Origin: Mycobacterium sp. IS-1496
Lineage (GTDB): Bacteria; Actinomycetota; Actinomycetes; Mycobacteriales; Mycobacteriaceae
Assembly (NCBI RefSeq): GCF_001499995.1
Contig: NZ_LQIU01000029.1
Coordinates: 1 to 56,096, forward strand
Length of the DNA: 56,096 nt
Direction: 5' to 3'
The position numbers were made by a program, and so were the translations under genes. Below, in pieces: positions 24,100-36,997 of this stretch. The notes beneath the pieces were generated by a model. The model had not been told where the DNA came from and did not search any database. It was given only the letters and a program-made list of their open reading frames with translations. Numbering within the stretch: the stretch's first letter is position 1; each line of letters opens with the position of its first letter.

Positions 24100-24422
24100 G
24101 ACATCCTCCTGGGGACCGGCGCCACTGCCCGGCTTCTCATGCTCCGCCTGTTCAGACGCGTTGCCGAGTAGGCACGCGCACACGATTGAGGAGCAGTTGG
24201 GTATCGAAACGGTGATGGGCGATCGGCCCGGTGGTGCACTGCGGCCGGACCGGGTCCGGTGGGACCACATGGTGACCCACCGACGGCGCCGGCGGGGAAA
24301 GGACGCGCGTCCGGCGCTCGACCGCTAGCTTTCACCGCGGACCATCTTAAGAGACCCTTAAGTAACCTGCCAAACCGTCGCGCCGATTGAGGCGTGGGTC
24401 ACACATTCCGCGTGCAACGACC
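24100..24422. other. Intergenic region upstream of the Pks16-like gene
   Basis: No convincing gene is seen in these 323 bp. A minus-strand promoter is visible: TTGGCA (24368-24373), 18-nt spacer, TAAGAT (24344-24349), giving a leader of about 235 nt for the Pks16-like gene. Two CTTAAG palindromes 11 bp apart (24346-24351 and 24357-24362) overlap the -10 and spacer and may be an operator. Confidence 0.5.
24344..24373 (-). promoter_or_regulatory. Candidate promoter of the Pks16-like gene with paired CTTAAG sites
   Basis: The minus strand has -35 TTGGCA, 18-nt spacing, -10 TAAGAT. Twin CTTAAG sites one helical turn apart lie across the -10 and spacer. Confidence 0.5.
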
Positions 24423-25391
24423 TCACACCGAGGACGACGGTGCGGGCACCACGCGGGCCCCCTGGACGGGCCCGCTGGCCACCCGCACGGTCCGGCACAC
24501 CCCCGCGCCCGCCAACCGGGCGCCGACGTCGATCGCCCCGGGCGACGACGCGCACAGGAACGCGCACGTCGGCCCCGAACCGGACACGATCGCGGCCAGC
24601 GCACCCGCGTCCAGTCCGGCCCGTAGGGTCCTCCGCAGCTCCGGGTAGAGACTCAGCGCGGCCGCCTGCAGGTCGTTGCCGAGCAGGGGCGCCAGCTGAT
24701 GGGCGTTCCCGGACGCCAGCGCGGCCAGCATCGGCTCCGGATCGCCCAGCCGGGCGGGTTCGGACCGGGCCCCGCCGGCCGACGCGCGCAGCCGGTCGAG
24801 TTCACCGAACACCTTCGGCGTGGACAGGCCCTTCTTCGCGAACGCGAGCACCCAGTGGAAGGTGCTGCGGGCCAGCACCGTGGCGAGCTCCTCGCCGCGG
24901 CCGGTGCCCAACGCGGTGCCGCCGTGCAGCGCGAACGGCACGTCACTGCCCAGTTCGGCGGCCATCGCGTGCAGGTCGCGCCGCGGCACACCGAGCTCCC
25001 ACAGATGGTTCATCGCGACCAGTACTCCCGCGGCGTCGGCGCTGCCGCCGGCCATCCCGCCGGCCACCGGGATCGACTTCTCGATCGAGATCGCCACATC
25101 GGGCGATCTGCCGACGTGCTCGGCCATCAGCTCGGCCGCTTTCCACGCCAGGTTGCGGTGATCGGTGGCCAGCAACTCCATACCTTCGCCGGCCAGGTCC
25201 ACCGACAGCGTGTCGGCGGTCGAGACGGTGACCTCGTCGAGCAGGGATACGGCGTGGAAGACCGTGGTCAGGTCGTGGTAGCCGTCGTCACGCAGGTCAC
25301 CGACGCCCAGGAACAGGTTGACCTTGCCGGGCACCCGCACGGTGACCGACCCGGTGGGAACCCACTCGGAGGCGGTGTTGCCGTTGCGCAC
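24423..25391 (-). CDS. ispE: 4-diphosphocytidyl-2-C-methyl-D-erythritol kinase IspE
   Basis: GHMP kinase of the MEP pathway to isoprenoids (and so to decaprenyl phosphate and menaquinone). The 322 residues contain [20 protein letters not shown], the GHMP ATP loop [19 protein letters not shown] (about residues 104-122), [20 protein letters not shown] and [13 protein letters not shown]. The N-terminal ten residues before VPTGSV have no counterpart in the 306-residue Rv1011. The GTG at 25391 is still favoured because a TAGTGT -10 ends 6 nt before it and the next in-frame codons are not starts. It lies 59 bp downstream of ksgA on the same strand, as in M. tuberculosis. Confidence 0.96.
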   Translation of the reverse strand: MRNGNTASEWVPTGSVTVRVPGKVNLFLGVGDLRDDGYHDLTTVFHAVSLLDEVTVSTADTLSVDLAGEGMELLATDHRNLAWKAAELMAEHVGRSPDVAISIEKSIPVAGGMAGGSADAAGVLVAMNHLWELGVPRRDLHAMAAELGSDVPFALHGGTALGTGRGEELATVLARSTFHWVLAFAKKGLSTPKVFGELDRLRASAGGARSEPARLGDPEPMLAALASGNAHQLAPLLGNDLQAAALSLYPELRRTLRAGLDAGALAAIVSGSGPTCAFLCASSPGAIDVGARLAGAGVCRTVRVASGPVQGARVVPAPSSSV

Positions 25392-25397
25392 CGCTCG

Positions 25398-25403
25398 ACA
25401 CTA
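25398..25403 (-). promoter_or_regulatory. Candidate -10 of ispE (leaderless)
   Basis: The minus strand reads TAGTGT, 6 nt before GTG 25391. It suggests ispE has its own promoter in addition to read-through from rpfB-ksgA. Confidence 0.45.
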
Positions 25404-25450
25404 TCGCCGCATGTGAGCGGCGCAAACTCCAGCCGCGACCGAATCCGGCA

Positions 25451-27492
<2,042 letters not shown>

Positions 27493-27521
27493 TCAAAAAA
27501 TGCGGCGCTAAGTCCGCTTAC

Positions 27522-27539
27522 GATCACAAGACGGTAACG
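27522..27539. promoter_or_regulatory. Possible MtrA-like half-sites upstream of rpfB
   Basis: ATCACA (27523-27528) and GGTAACG (27533-27539), about 11 bp apart, lie between tatD and rpfB and resemble degenerate MtrA motifs (GTCACA/GTAAC). MtrA control of rpfB is reported for M. tuberculosis; this site is a weak match. Confidence 0.25.
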
Positions 27540-27555
27540 AACTCCTTTACTGAGA

Positions 27556-28395
27556 TCAACTCGCACCGAGCCCGTATGCGCCGATGGCGTTGTCGGCGGT
27601 TTGCTGAGCCAGCTCCTCGGCCGGTTGGTCGCGGACCTCCGCCAGTGCCCGCACCGTGTAGGGCAGGCAGTACGGCTCGTTGGGCGCTCCGCGGTATGGA
27701 TGCGGGGTGAGAAAGGGTGCGTCCGTCTCGACGAGCAGCTGTTCGCCCGGGATGAGCTGCGCGGCCTCCCGCAGCGCGTGCGCGTTCCGGAAGCTCACGG
27801 TTCCCGAAAGGCTCAGCAGCCAGCCCGCGTCGACACAGGCGCGCGCCATCTGGGCGTCCGAGGAGAAGCAGTGGAAGATCACCCTCTCCGGGGCCCCTTC
27901 GGCGGCGAGCACGTCGAGGACGGCGGCGTCGGCGTCGCGGTTGTGGATCATCAGCGGCTTGCCGATCCGCTTGGCCAGGTCGATGTGCCAGGCGAACGCC
28001 TCGCGCTGCACGTCCGGTGCGGCGCATCCGTCGAGCTTGCCGGGCCAGTACAGATCCAGTCCGGTCTCCCCCACCGCCACCACGCGCGGGTGGGCGGCGA
28101 GCCGCTCGATCTCGGCCTTCGCCTCGTCGGTGAGCGCCCCGGCCCGGGTGGGGTGCAGCGCCACCGCCGCGTACACCCGGGCATCCCACTCGGCGGCCTG
28201 GGTGGCCCAGCGCGCGGCGGCCAGGTCGTCGGCGATCGTCACGACGGCCTGCACCCCGACTGCGCCCGCCCGGTCCAGGGCCGCCCGCACGTCGTCACCG
28301 TCACGCGCGCCGCAGGCGTCGAGGTGGGTGTGCGCGTCGATCAGCGGCGTCAGCGGCTCGGGAGCCGGCGGTGCCGGACGGTTCGATCGACTCAC
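27556..28395 (-). CDS. tatD: TatD-family metal-dependent deoxyribonuclease
   Basis: TIM-barrel hydrolase with DNase/exonuclease activity in characterised members. The 279 residues show the metal ligands in [57 protein letters not shown], and [17 protein letters not shown]. The GTG at 28395 is preferred because a TATGGT -10 ends exactly 7 nt before it; an in-frame ATG at 28407 would add four residues but would lie inside that element. It is divergent from metG with starts only 26 bp apart. It corresponds to Rv1008c. Confidence 0.94.
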   Translation of the reverse strand: MSRSNRPAPPAPEPLTPLIDAHTHLDACGARDGDDVRAALDRAGAVGVQAVVTIADDLAAARWATQAAEWDARVYAAVALHPTRAGALTDEAKAEIERLAAHPRVVAVGETGLDLYWPGKLDGCAAPDVQREAFAWHIDLAKRIGKPLMIHNRDADAAVLDVLAAEGAPERVIFHCFSSDAQMARACVDAGWLLSLSGTVSFRNAHALREAAQLIPGEQLLVETDAPFLTPHPYRGAPNEPYCLPYTVRALAEVRDQPAEELAQQTADNAIGAYGLGAS

Positions 28396-28402
28396 GCCCC
28401 AC

Positions 28403-28412
28403 ACCATAGAGT
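28403..28412. promoter_or_regulatory. Overlapping divergent -10 elements of tatD (minus) and metG (plus)
   Basis: On the minus strand TATGGT (28403-28408) ends 7 nt before the tatD GTG. On the plus strand TAGAGT (28407-28412) ends 8 nt before the metG GTG. The two hexamers share the self-complementary TA at 28407-28408. Both genes would give leaderless mRNAs, and the two promoters cannot be occupied at the same moment. Confidence 0.6.
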
Positions 28413-28420
28413 CAGTCCAC

Positions 28421-31356
<2,936 letters not shown>

Positions 31357-31364
31357 GTGATCTG

Positions 31365-31391
31365 GCTCACATGTAGCGGCTACGGCGTGAC
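31365..31391 (+). promoter_or_regulatory. Degenerate ECF41-like promoter before cassette copy 1
   Basis: GCTCACA (31365-31371) followed after 16 nt by TGAC (31388-31391) is in the position where an ECF41 promoter (TGTCACA, about 16 nt, CGTC) would be expected. It matches the -35 at only 5 of 7 bases. Compare the much better site at 33547. Confidence 0.25.
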
Positions 31392-31447
31392 GTTCCGGTC
31401 GCGGGCGGTGTCTCAGGGGCATCACATCCCCGAGACCTGGAGGAACC

Positions 31448-32620
31448 ATGAACCACCGCCCACATGTCGTCGTCATCGGCGGCGGATACAGCGGAACCCT
31501 GGCGGCCAACCATCTGCGGATGCGCGGCGATCTCGACATCACGCTGGTGAACCCGCGACCGAGATTCGTCGAACGGATCCGGCTGCACCAGTTGGTGGCC
31601 GGCACCGCCGACGCCACCGTCGACTACGGCGACCTGCTCGGTGAGGGCATCCGGCTCGTCGTCGACACGGCCACCCGCATCGACACCGCAGCCCGCTCGG
31701 TCGAACTCGCCTCGGGCGACGCGCTGCGCTACGACTACGTGATCTACGCGGTCGGCAGCACCGGCGCGGTGAGCGAATCGGTACCCGGCGCGGCCGAATC
31801 CGCCTATCCGGTAGCGGAACTGGAGCAGGCGCAGCGATTGCGCGTGGCCGTCGACGAGCTGCACCCGGATGCACCGGTGACCGTCGTCGGAGGCGGCCTG
31901 ACCGGAATCGAGGTCGCCACCGAACTCGCCGAGCAGGGCCGCAGGATCACGCTCGTATGCGGTGGCCGGCTCGGCCCGTCGCTGTCCGAACCGGGCCGGC
32001 GGTCGGTCGCCAAGGCGCTGGCGAAGCTGCGGATCGCGGTCATGGAAAACGATGTGGTGACCGAGGTTCGGCCCGATGCGGTGGTCTTCGCCGACGGCGC
32101 GGTGCGTCCGAGCGCGTTGACGATCTGGACCGGCGGCTTCGGGGTGCCCGAGTTGGCGGTGGCCAGCGGACTCCGCACCGACGCCATGGGCCGGCTGCTC
32201 ACCGACGAGACATTGACGAGCCTCGACGACCCCCGCATCATCGCGGCCGGCGACTGCGCGGCCCCTTCGGGTGAGCCATTGCGGATGTGCTGCGCATCGG
32301 CCTCACAGCTCGGTCCACAGGCGGCCAACACCGTGCTGAGCCGGATCGCGGGCACCGAACCCGCGGTTTTCGAGTACGGCTTCGCGGGCACCTGCACCAG
32401 CCTGGGCCGCCGCACGGGCATCGTGCAGTTCGGCCGCAGGGATGACACCCCGGTCGACGTCTACGTCGGCGGCCGGATCGCCGCGGTGCTCAAGGAGATC
32501 ATCTGCAAGGGCACGATCTGGGGGCTGCGCCGCGAGGCCCGCAAACCGGGGTCGGCGTTCTGGTTCAAGGGCGGCCCGCGGCCGCAGCAACCGGCGGTCG
32601 AGGTGGGCACCGCACCGTGA
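31448..32620 (+). CDS. FAD-dependent pyridine-nucleotide oxidoreductase, cassette copy 1
   Basis: NDH-2-like flavoprotein of 390 residues. FAD binding is shown by HVVVIGGGYSGTLAANHL (residues 6-23) and RIIAAGDCAAPSG near residue 270; NAD(P)H binding by VTVVGGGLTGIEVATELAE (about 140-158). The C-terminal part (KEIICKGTIWGLRREARKPG, then SAFWFKGGPRPQ) lacks the membrane anchor of true NDH-2. Upstream is a strong GGAGG (31439-31443). The stop overlaps the next gene, an ECF41 sigma factor (GTGA), which is the classic pairing of ECF41 with a COE-type (decarboxylase/oxidoreductase/epimerase) partner. It is paralogous to the gene at 33651. The substrate is unknown. Confidence 0.9.
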   Translation: MNHRPHVVVIGGGYSGTLAANHLRMRGDLDITLVNPRPRFVERIRLHQLVAGTADATVDYGDLLGEGIRLVVDTATRIDTAARSVELASGDALRYDYVIYAVGSTGAVSESVPGAAESAYPVAELEQAQRLRVAVDELHPDAPVTVVGGGLTGIEVATELAEQGRRITLVCGGRLGPSLSEPGRRSVAKALAKLRIAVMENDVVTEVRPDAVVFADGAVRPSALTIWTGGFGVPELAVASGLRTDAMGRLLTDETLTSLDDPRIIAAGDCAAPSGEPLRMCCASASQLGPQAANTVLSRIAGTEPAVFEYGFAGTCTSLGRRTGIVQFGRRDDTPVDVYVGGRIAAVLKEIICKGTIWGLRREARKPGSAFWFKGGPRPQQPAVEVGTAP

Positions 32621-33522
32621 CCACCACCGGCGAACACGCCGAACGGTTCACCCTGCTGCGTCCGCTGCTGTTCACGATCGCTTACGAGATTCTCGGCAGC
32701 ACAACCGAATCCGAGGACGTCCTACAGGACAGTTACTTGCGGTGGGCGGAGGTGGACCTGGCGACGGTTCGGGACACCAAGTCCTATCTGGCGCAGTTGG
32801 TGACCCGTCAGGCCCTCAACGCGGTGCGGGCGAACGCACGCAGGCGAGAGGAGTACGTGGGCCCCTGGCTGCCCGAACCGCTGTTGCTCGACGACGGTGA
32901 CGCCGCGTCCGATGTGGTGCTGGCCGAATCGGTGTCGATGGCCATGCTGGTCCTGCTCGAGACCCTCACCCCGGACGAGCGGGCGGTGTTCGTGCTGCGT
33001 GAGGTGTTCGGCTTCGACCACCCCGAGATCGCCGCAGCGGTCGGCAAGTCCGTGGGTGCGGTGCGCCAGATGGCGTACCGCGCCCGCGAGCACGTCCACG
33101 CCAGACGGAAGCGGTTCGGGCCCACCGACGCCGCCGACGCCGCGAAGGTGACCGAACGGTTCATGGCGGCCGCGGCCACCGGTGACATCCAGGGTCTGCT
33201 GGCGGTGCTCGCGCCGGACGCGGCGTGGATCACCGACAGCGGCGGGCGCGTTCAGGCGGTCCGGCGGCCGGTGGTGGGTGCCAGGAAGGTGGCGGCGCTT
33301 GTCGCCGGCTTCTTCCGGGTGGGGCCGCAGCGCGTCCCGGACCTCCGCTTCGAGACGGCGACGTACAACAACACTCCGGCGGTCGTCGTGTTCAGCGGCG
33401 ACGAGATGAAGGGGCTGTTCCTGGTCGACGTGGTCGACGGCAGGATCGCCACCTTCTACGCGATGGCCAATCCCGACAAGCTGATCGGCGTCACGGTGGC
33501 GCGGGCGATCCGGCGAGAGTGA
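32617..33522 (+). CDS. ECF41-type (SigJ-like) RNA polymerase sigma factor, cassette copy 1
   Basis: ECF sigma factor of 301 residues with an extra C-terminal domain. Sigma region 2 (RPLLFTIAYEILGSTTESED) is followed by the ECF41 linker motif WLPEPL (about residues 84-89), region 4 (LTPDERAVFVLREVFGFDHP, then EIAAAVGKSVGAVRQM), and a SnoaL-like domain (about 170-301) with the DSGGR and NPDKL motifs that define ECF41. In studied ECF41 proteins this domain both supports and restrains activity, replacing an anti-sigma factor. The GTG start overlaps the oxidoreductase stop by 4 nt. By precedent it would drive the oxidoreductase promoter. The paralogue is at 34832. Confidence 0.92.
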   Translation: MTTTGEHAERFTLLRPLLFTIAYEILGSTTESEDVLQDSYLRWAEVDLATVRDTKSYLAQLVTRQALNAVRANARRREEYVGPWLPEPLLLDDGDAASDVVLAESVSMAMLVLLETLTPDERAVFVLREVFGFDHPEIAAAVGKSVGAVRQMAYRAREHVHARRKRFGPTDAADAAKVTERFMAAAATGDIQGLLAVLAPDAAWITDSGGRVQAVRRPVVGARKVAALVAGFFRVGPQRVPDLRFETATYNNTPAVVVFSGDEMKGLFLVDVVDGRIATFYAMANPDKLIGVTVARAIRRE

Positions 33523-33546
33523 CCTCGACCACATCCGGCTCCGAAG

Positions 33547-33573
33547 TGTCACACTCCTCGTGTGCGTGGTGTC
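33547..33573 (+). promoter_or_regulatory. ECF41-type promoter before cassette copy 2
   Basis: An exact TGTCACA (33547-33553) is followed after 16 nt by TGTC (33570-33573), against the described ECF41 consensus TGTCACA and CGTC. It ends 77 bp before the oxidoreductase ATG, in the 128-bp gap between the two cassettes, which fits control of copy 2 by one or both sigma factors. Confidence 0.6.
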
Positions 33574-33650
33574 TCGAGGTCATACCGGCTCTTCACCGTC
33601 TGGCCGCCTCCCGGTGGCCGCGAAGCGCCGGACGACCGAAGGAGGGCGAC

Positions 33651-34835
33651 ATGAAAGAACGCACAGACCACGTCGTGGTGATCGGCGGCGGTTACGCCGG
33701 CGTGATGGCCGCCAACCACCTGCGCCTCGACGAGCGTGTCCGGATCACGCTCGTCAACCCCAGGCCGCAGTTCGTCGAGCGGATCCGCCTGCACCAGATG
33801 GCCACCGGATCCGATGACGCGGTCGTCGACTTCGGCACCGTGCTCGGCGACGGCATCGAACTGGTCGTCGACTCGGCGCACCGGATCGACGCGGCGGCCC
33901 GTCGGGTGGACCTCGCCTCCGGCGATACGCTCGACTACGACTACCTGATCTATGCGGTCGGCAGCACCGGCGCCGCGCTCGATGTGCCCGGGGCCGCCGA
34001 ATTCGCTTATCCCATCTCCGAATACGAACACGGCGAACCGCTGCGCGCCGCGGTCGCCGGGGCCGTGCCCGACGCGCCGATCGTCGTGGTGGGCGCCGGG
34101 CCGACAGGGATGGAGATGGCCGCCGAACTCGCCGAGGCGGGCCGTCGGGTCACGCTGGTGTGCGGCAGTGTCCTCGGCCCCTACCTGAGCACCGCGGGAC
34201 GCCGGACGGCCGCCAGGCGGTTCGCCAAGCTCGGCGTGACCGTGCTCGACGGGCCGGGTGCCGTGGTCACCGAGGTGCACCGCGATGCGGTCACGCTGTC
34301 GGACGGCCGCCGGCTGTCCAGCGCGGTCACCGTCTGGACGGCGGGCTTCGGGGTGCCCGACCTCGCCGCGCGCAGCGGGCTGGCCACCGACCGCATCGGC
34401 CGGTTGCTCACCGACGAGACCCTCACCAGCGTCGACGACGCCCGCATCGTCGCCGCGGGCGATGCATCGGCGCCGTCGGACCTCCCGCTGCGCATGAGCT
34501 GCCAGGCCGCCATCCCGCTCGGCGCGCAGGCCGCCAACACCGTGCTGAGCCGCATCGCCGGCGCCGAACCCAAGGTGCTGAACCAGGCGTTCACCGGCCA
34601 GTGCATCAGCTTGGGGCGCAGGGCCGGGCTCATCCAGCTCGCGCACCTCGACGACCGGGTCATGCCGCTGCACATCGGTGGCCGGGTCGCGGCCTCCATC
34701 AAGGAGACGGTCTGCAAGGGCACGGTGTCGTTCCTGTCCCGCGAGGCGCGCAAGCCGGGAAGCTACTTCTGGCTCAAGGGCGGCAAGCGCGGGCAACGGC
34801 TCGCCATGAACGGCCCAGAGGTGCCGGTGCCGTGA
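33651..34835 (+). CDS. FAD-dependent pyridine-nucleotide oxidoreductase, cassette copy 2
   Basis: The 394-residue paralogue of the flavoprotein at 31448, aligning along its whole length: same FAD motif (HVVVIGGGYAGVMAANHL), same NPRPQFVERIRLHQM block, NAD(P) motif IVVVGAGPTGMEMAAELAE, and second FAD motif RIVAAGDASAPSD. The C-terminal block KETVCKGTVSFLSREARKPG is also shared, and again no membrane anchor is seen. The ATG at 33651 has a textbook AAGGAGG site. The divergence between the copies is spread over the protein, so the duplication is old rather than recent. The stop overlaps the second ECF41 gene (GTGA). Confidence 0.9.
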   Translation: MKERTDHVVVIGGGYAGVMAANHLRLDERVRITLVNPRPQFVERIRLHQMATGSDDAVVDFGTVLGDGIELVVDSAHRIDAAARRVDLASGDTLDYDYLIYAVGSTGAALDVPGAAEFAYPISEYEHGEPLRAAVAGAVPDAPIVVVGAGPTGMEMAAELAEAGRRVTLVCGSVLGPYLSTAGRRTAARRFAKLGVTVLDGPGAVVTEVHRDAVTLSDGRRLSSAVTVWTAGFGVPDLAARSGLATDRIGRLLTDETLTSVDDARIVAAGDASAPSDLPLRMSCQAAIPLGAQAANTVLSRIAGAEPKVLNQAFTGQCISLGRRAGLIQLAHLDDRVMPLHIGGRVAASIKETVCKGTVSFLSREARKPGSYFWLKGGKRGQRLAMNGPEVPVP

Positions 34836-35722
34836 ACGACCACGCCGAGCGGTTCACGTTGCTGCGGCCGCTGCTGTTCACGATCGCCTACGAGATTCTC
34901 GGTAGCGCAACCGAATCCGACGATGTGCTGCAGGAGAGCTATCTGCGCTGGGCCGAGGTGGACCTGTCGACGGTGCAGGACACCAAGGCCTACCTCGCCC
35001 AGCTCGTCACCCGGCAGGCCCTCAACGCGCTGCGGGCCCAGACCCGCAGACGCGAGGACTACATCGGTCCGTGGCTCCCCGAACCGCTGCTGGTGGAGAC
35101 CAGGGACGCCGAGGCCGACGTGGTGCTCGCCGAGTCGGTGTCCATGGCGATGCTGGTGGTGCTCGAGACACTCACCCCCGACGAGCGCGCGGTGTTCGTC
35201 CTGCGCGAGGTGTTCGCGTTCAGCCACGACGAGATCGCCACGGCGATCGGCAAGTCGACGACCGCGGTGCGGCAGATGGCGCACCGCGCCCGCGAGCACG
35301 TCCAGTCACGCCGCAAGCGGTTCGAGCCGGTCGATCCGAAGACGTCGACCGAGATCACCATGCGGTTCTTCATCGCGGCGTCGACCGGTGACGTCGACAG
35401 CCTGATGCAACTGCTCGCACCCGACGTGGTGTGGACCGCCGACAGCGCGGGCAAGCGGAGCGCGGCGCGCCGACCGGTCAGCGGTGCCGAACGGGTCAGC
35501 AAGCTGGTCCTCGGCCTGATGCGGATGGCCGGCGAAGGCGGACGCGTCGAACCAGCCGTCTACAACAACTCCCCCGCCTTGAAGCTCTACCTCGGCGACA
35601 GCTTCGAGGGCATCGTGATCGCCGAGGTCGTCGACGGCCGGATCAGCCACTTCTATGCGATGCGCAACCCGGACAAGCTGGTCGGCGTGGACGTCCCGCG
35701 GGAGATCACCCGCACGATTTGA
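34832..35722 (+). CDS. ECF41-type (SigJ-like) RNA polymerase sigma factor, cassette copy 2
   Basis: The 296-residue paralogue of the sigma factor at 32617 with the same plan: region 2 (RPLLFTIAYEILGSATESDD), linker WLPEPL, region 4 (LTPDERAVFVLREVFAFSHD, then EIATAIGKSTTAVRQM), SnoaL-like tail with NPDKL. The middle and start are nearly the same as copy 1, while the tail differs more and the DGGGR-like motif reads DSAGKR here, against DSGGR in copy 1. Because the tail sets activity in ECF41, the copies may respond differently. The GTG start overlaps the upstream stop by 4 nt. It is followed after 12 bp by pabB. Confidence 0.92.
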   Translation: MNDHAERFTLLRPLLFTIAYEILGSATESDDVLQESYLRWAEVDLSTVQDTKAYLAQLVTRQALNALRAQTRRREDYIGPWLPEPLLVETRDAEADVVLAESVSMAMLVVLETLTPDERAVFVLREVFAFSHDEIATAIGKSTTAVRQMAHRAREHVQSRRKRFEPVDPKTSTEITMRFFIAASTGDVDSLMQLLAPDVVWTADSAGKRSAARRPVSGAERVSKLVLGLMRMAGEGGRVEPAVYNNSPALKLYLGDSFEGIVIAEVVDGRISHFYAMRNPDKLVGVDVPREITRTI

Positions 35723-35734
35723 GAAGCTGGGGCG

Positions 35735-36997
35735 GTGCGGATCGAGCGGCTCGTCGACCTCGGCGACGCGCCCTCGGTGCTCGCCGCGGTCGCCTCGGCC
35801 GGAACCGCGCTCGGCCTCCCCCCGCCCGCCGCGCTGCTCGGGGACTGGTTCGGCGCCACGGCCGTCATCGCCCCGTCGGTGGCGATCGCGCCCGTCGAGG
35901 CCACCTCGGTGTTCGACGTGACGCCCGGCGCCGGACGCGCCGTCGGCGGCGGGTGGTTCGGCTACCTGTCCTATCCCGACCCGGGCGCCGACGGAGCGGG
36001 CCCGCGTATCCCCGCGGCGGCAGGCGGCTGGTCGGACTGCGTCCTACGGCGCGACCGCGAAGGCTGCTGGTGGTACGAAAGCCTCAGCAAGGCAACGGCT
36101 CCCGTATGGGTCGTGGACGCCGTCCGGCGGCCCACGGCGCCGTCGGTCCCCGAGATCGACTGGACACCGCCGGATCGCGACGCCCACCGCAGCGGTGTGA
36201 TCGACTGCCTCGCCGCGATCGCCGCGGGCGAGGTCTACCAGGCCTGCGTGTGCACGCAGTTCACCGGACGCCTGCGCGGATCCCCGCTGGACTTCTTCGT
36301 CGACACCGTGCGCCGCACCACCCCGGCCCGCGCCGCCTACCTGGCGGGTGACTGGGGTGCGGTGGCGTCGCTGTCCCCCGAGCTGTTCCTGCGCCGCCGC
36401 GGTACGGCGGTGACCTCCAGCCCGATCAAGGGCACGCTGCCGTCCTGGGCGGACCCCTGCGAGCTGCGGAACTCGGTCAAGGATGTGGCGGAGAACATCA
36501 TGATCGTCGACCTGGTCCGCAACGACCTCGGCCGCGTCGCCCGGACCGGGACCGTGACGGTGCCCGAACTGCTGGCCGTCCGCCCGGCGCCCGGGGTCTG
36601 GCACCTGGTGTCGACCGTCACCGCGCAGGTCGACGCCGGCCTGCCGATGGCCGAGGTGCTCGACGCGACGTTCCCGCCGGCGTCGGTCACCGGCACCCCG
36701 AAGGGCCGGGCGCGCAGCCTACTGCGGCACTGGGAACCGAACCGACGCGGGATCTACTGCGGCACAATCGGTCTGGCCTCCCCGGCCGCGGGATGCGAGT
36801 TGAACGTCGCGATCCGGACCGTCGAGTTCGGCGCCGACGGATCCGCGGTGCTCGGCGTCGGCGGCGGCATCACCGCCGACTCCGATCCGGACCGCGAATG
36901 GGACGAATGCCTGCACAAGGCCGCGTCCATCGTCGGGCCCTGGTCGCCGACGCCGCGCGAAGACCGGTCCGTGGCGGTCACCGCCGACCGGTCCTAA
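35735..36997 (+). CDS. pabB: Aminodeoxychorismate synthase component I (PabB)
   Basis: Chorismate-utilising enzyme that, with a PabA amidotransferase, makes 4-amino-4-deoxychorismate for folate. The 420 residues have a short N-terminal domain (with WFGYLSYPDPG) and the chorismate-binding domain from about 145: IAAGEVYQACVCTQF, the PabB-specific SSPIKGTLP with the active-site Lys, VAENIMIVDLVRNDLGRVAR, FPPASVTGTPKGRA and GIYCGTIGLASP. The PIKGT motif separates it from TrpE. It starts at GTG 35735. It corresponds to Rv1005c, but is shorter than the 458 residues remembered. The stop overlaps rsmI on the other strand by 4 bp. Confidence 0.93.
   Translation: MRIERLVDLGDAPSVLAAVASAGTALGLPPPAALLGDWFGATAVIAPSVAIAPVEATSVFDVTPGAGRAVGGGWFGYLSYPDPGADGAGPRIPAAAGGWSDCVLRRDREGCWWYESLSKATAPVWVVDAVRRPTAPSVPEIDWTPPDRDAHRSGVIDCLAAIAAGEVYQACVCTQFTGRLRGSPLDFFVDTVRRTTPARAAYLAGDWGAVASLSPELFLRRRGTAVTSSPIKGTLPSWADPCELRNSVKDVAENIMIVDLVRNDLGRVARTGTVTVPELLAVRPAPGVWHLVSTVTAQVDAGLPMAEVLDATFPPASVTGTPKGRARSLLRHWEPNRRGIYCGTIGLASPAAGCELNVAIRTVEFGADGSAVLGVGGGITADSDPDREWDECLHKAASIVGPWSPTPREDRSVAVTADRS

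Noticed and set aside
24096..24335. A 79-codon minus-strand frame upstream of the Pks16-like gene
   Set aside because: Lies within the leader of that gene; no motif and Arg/Pro/Ala-rich like random GC-rich DNA.
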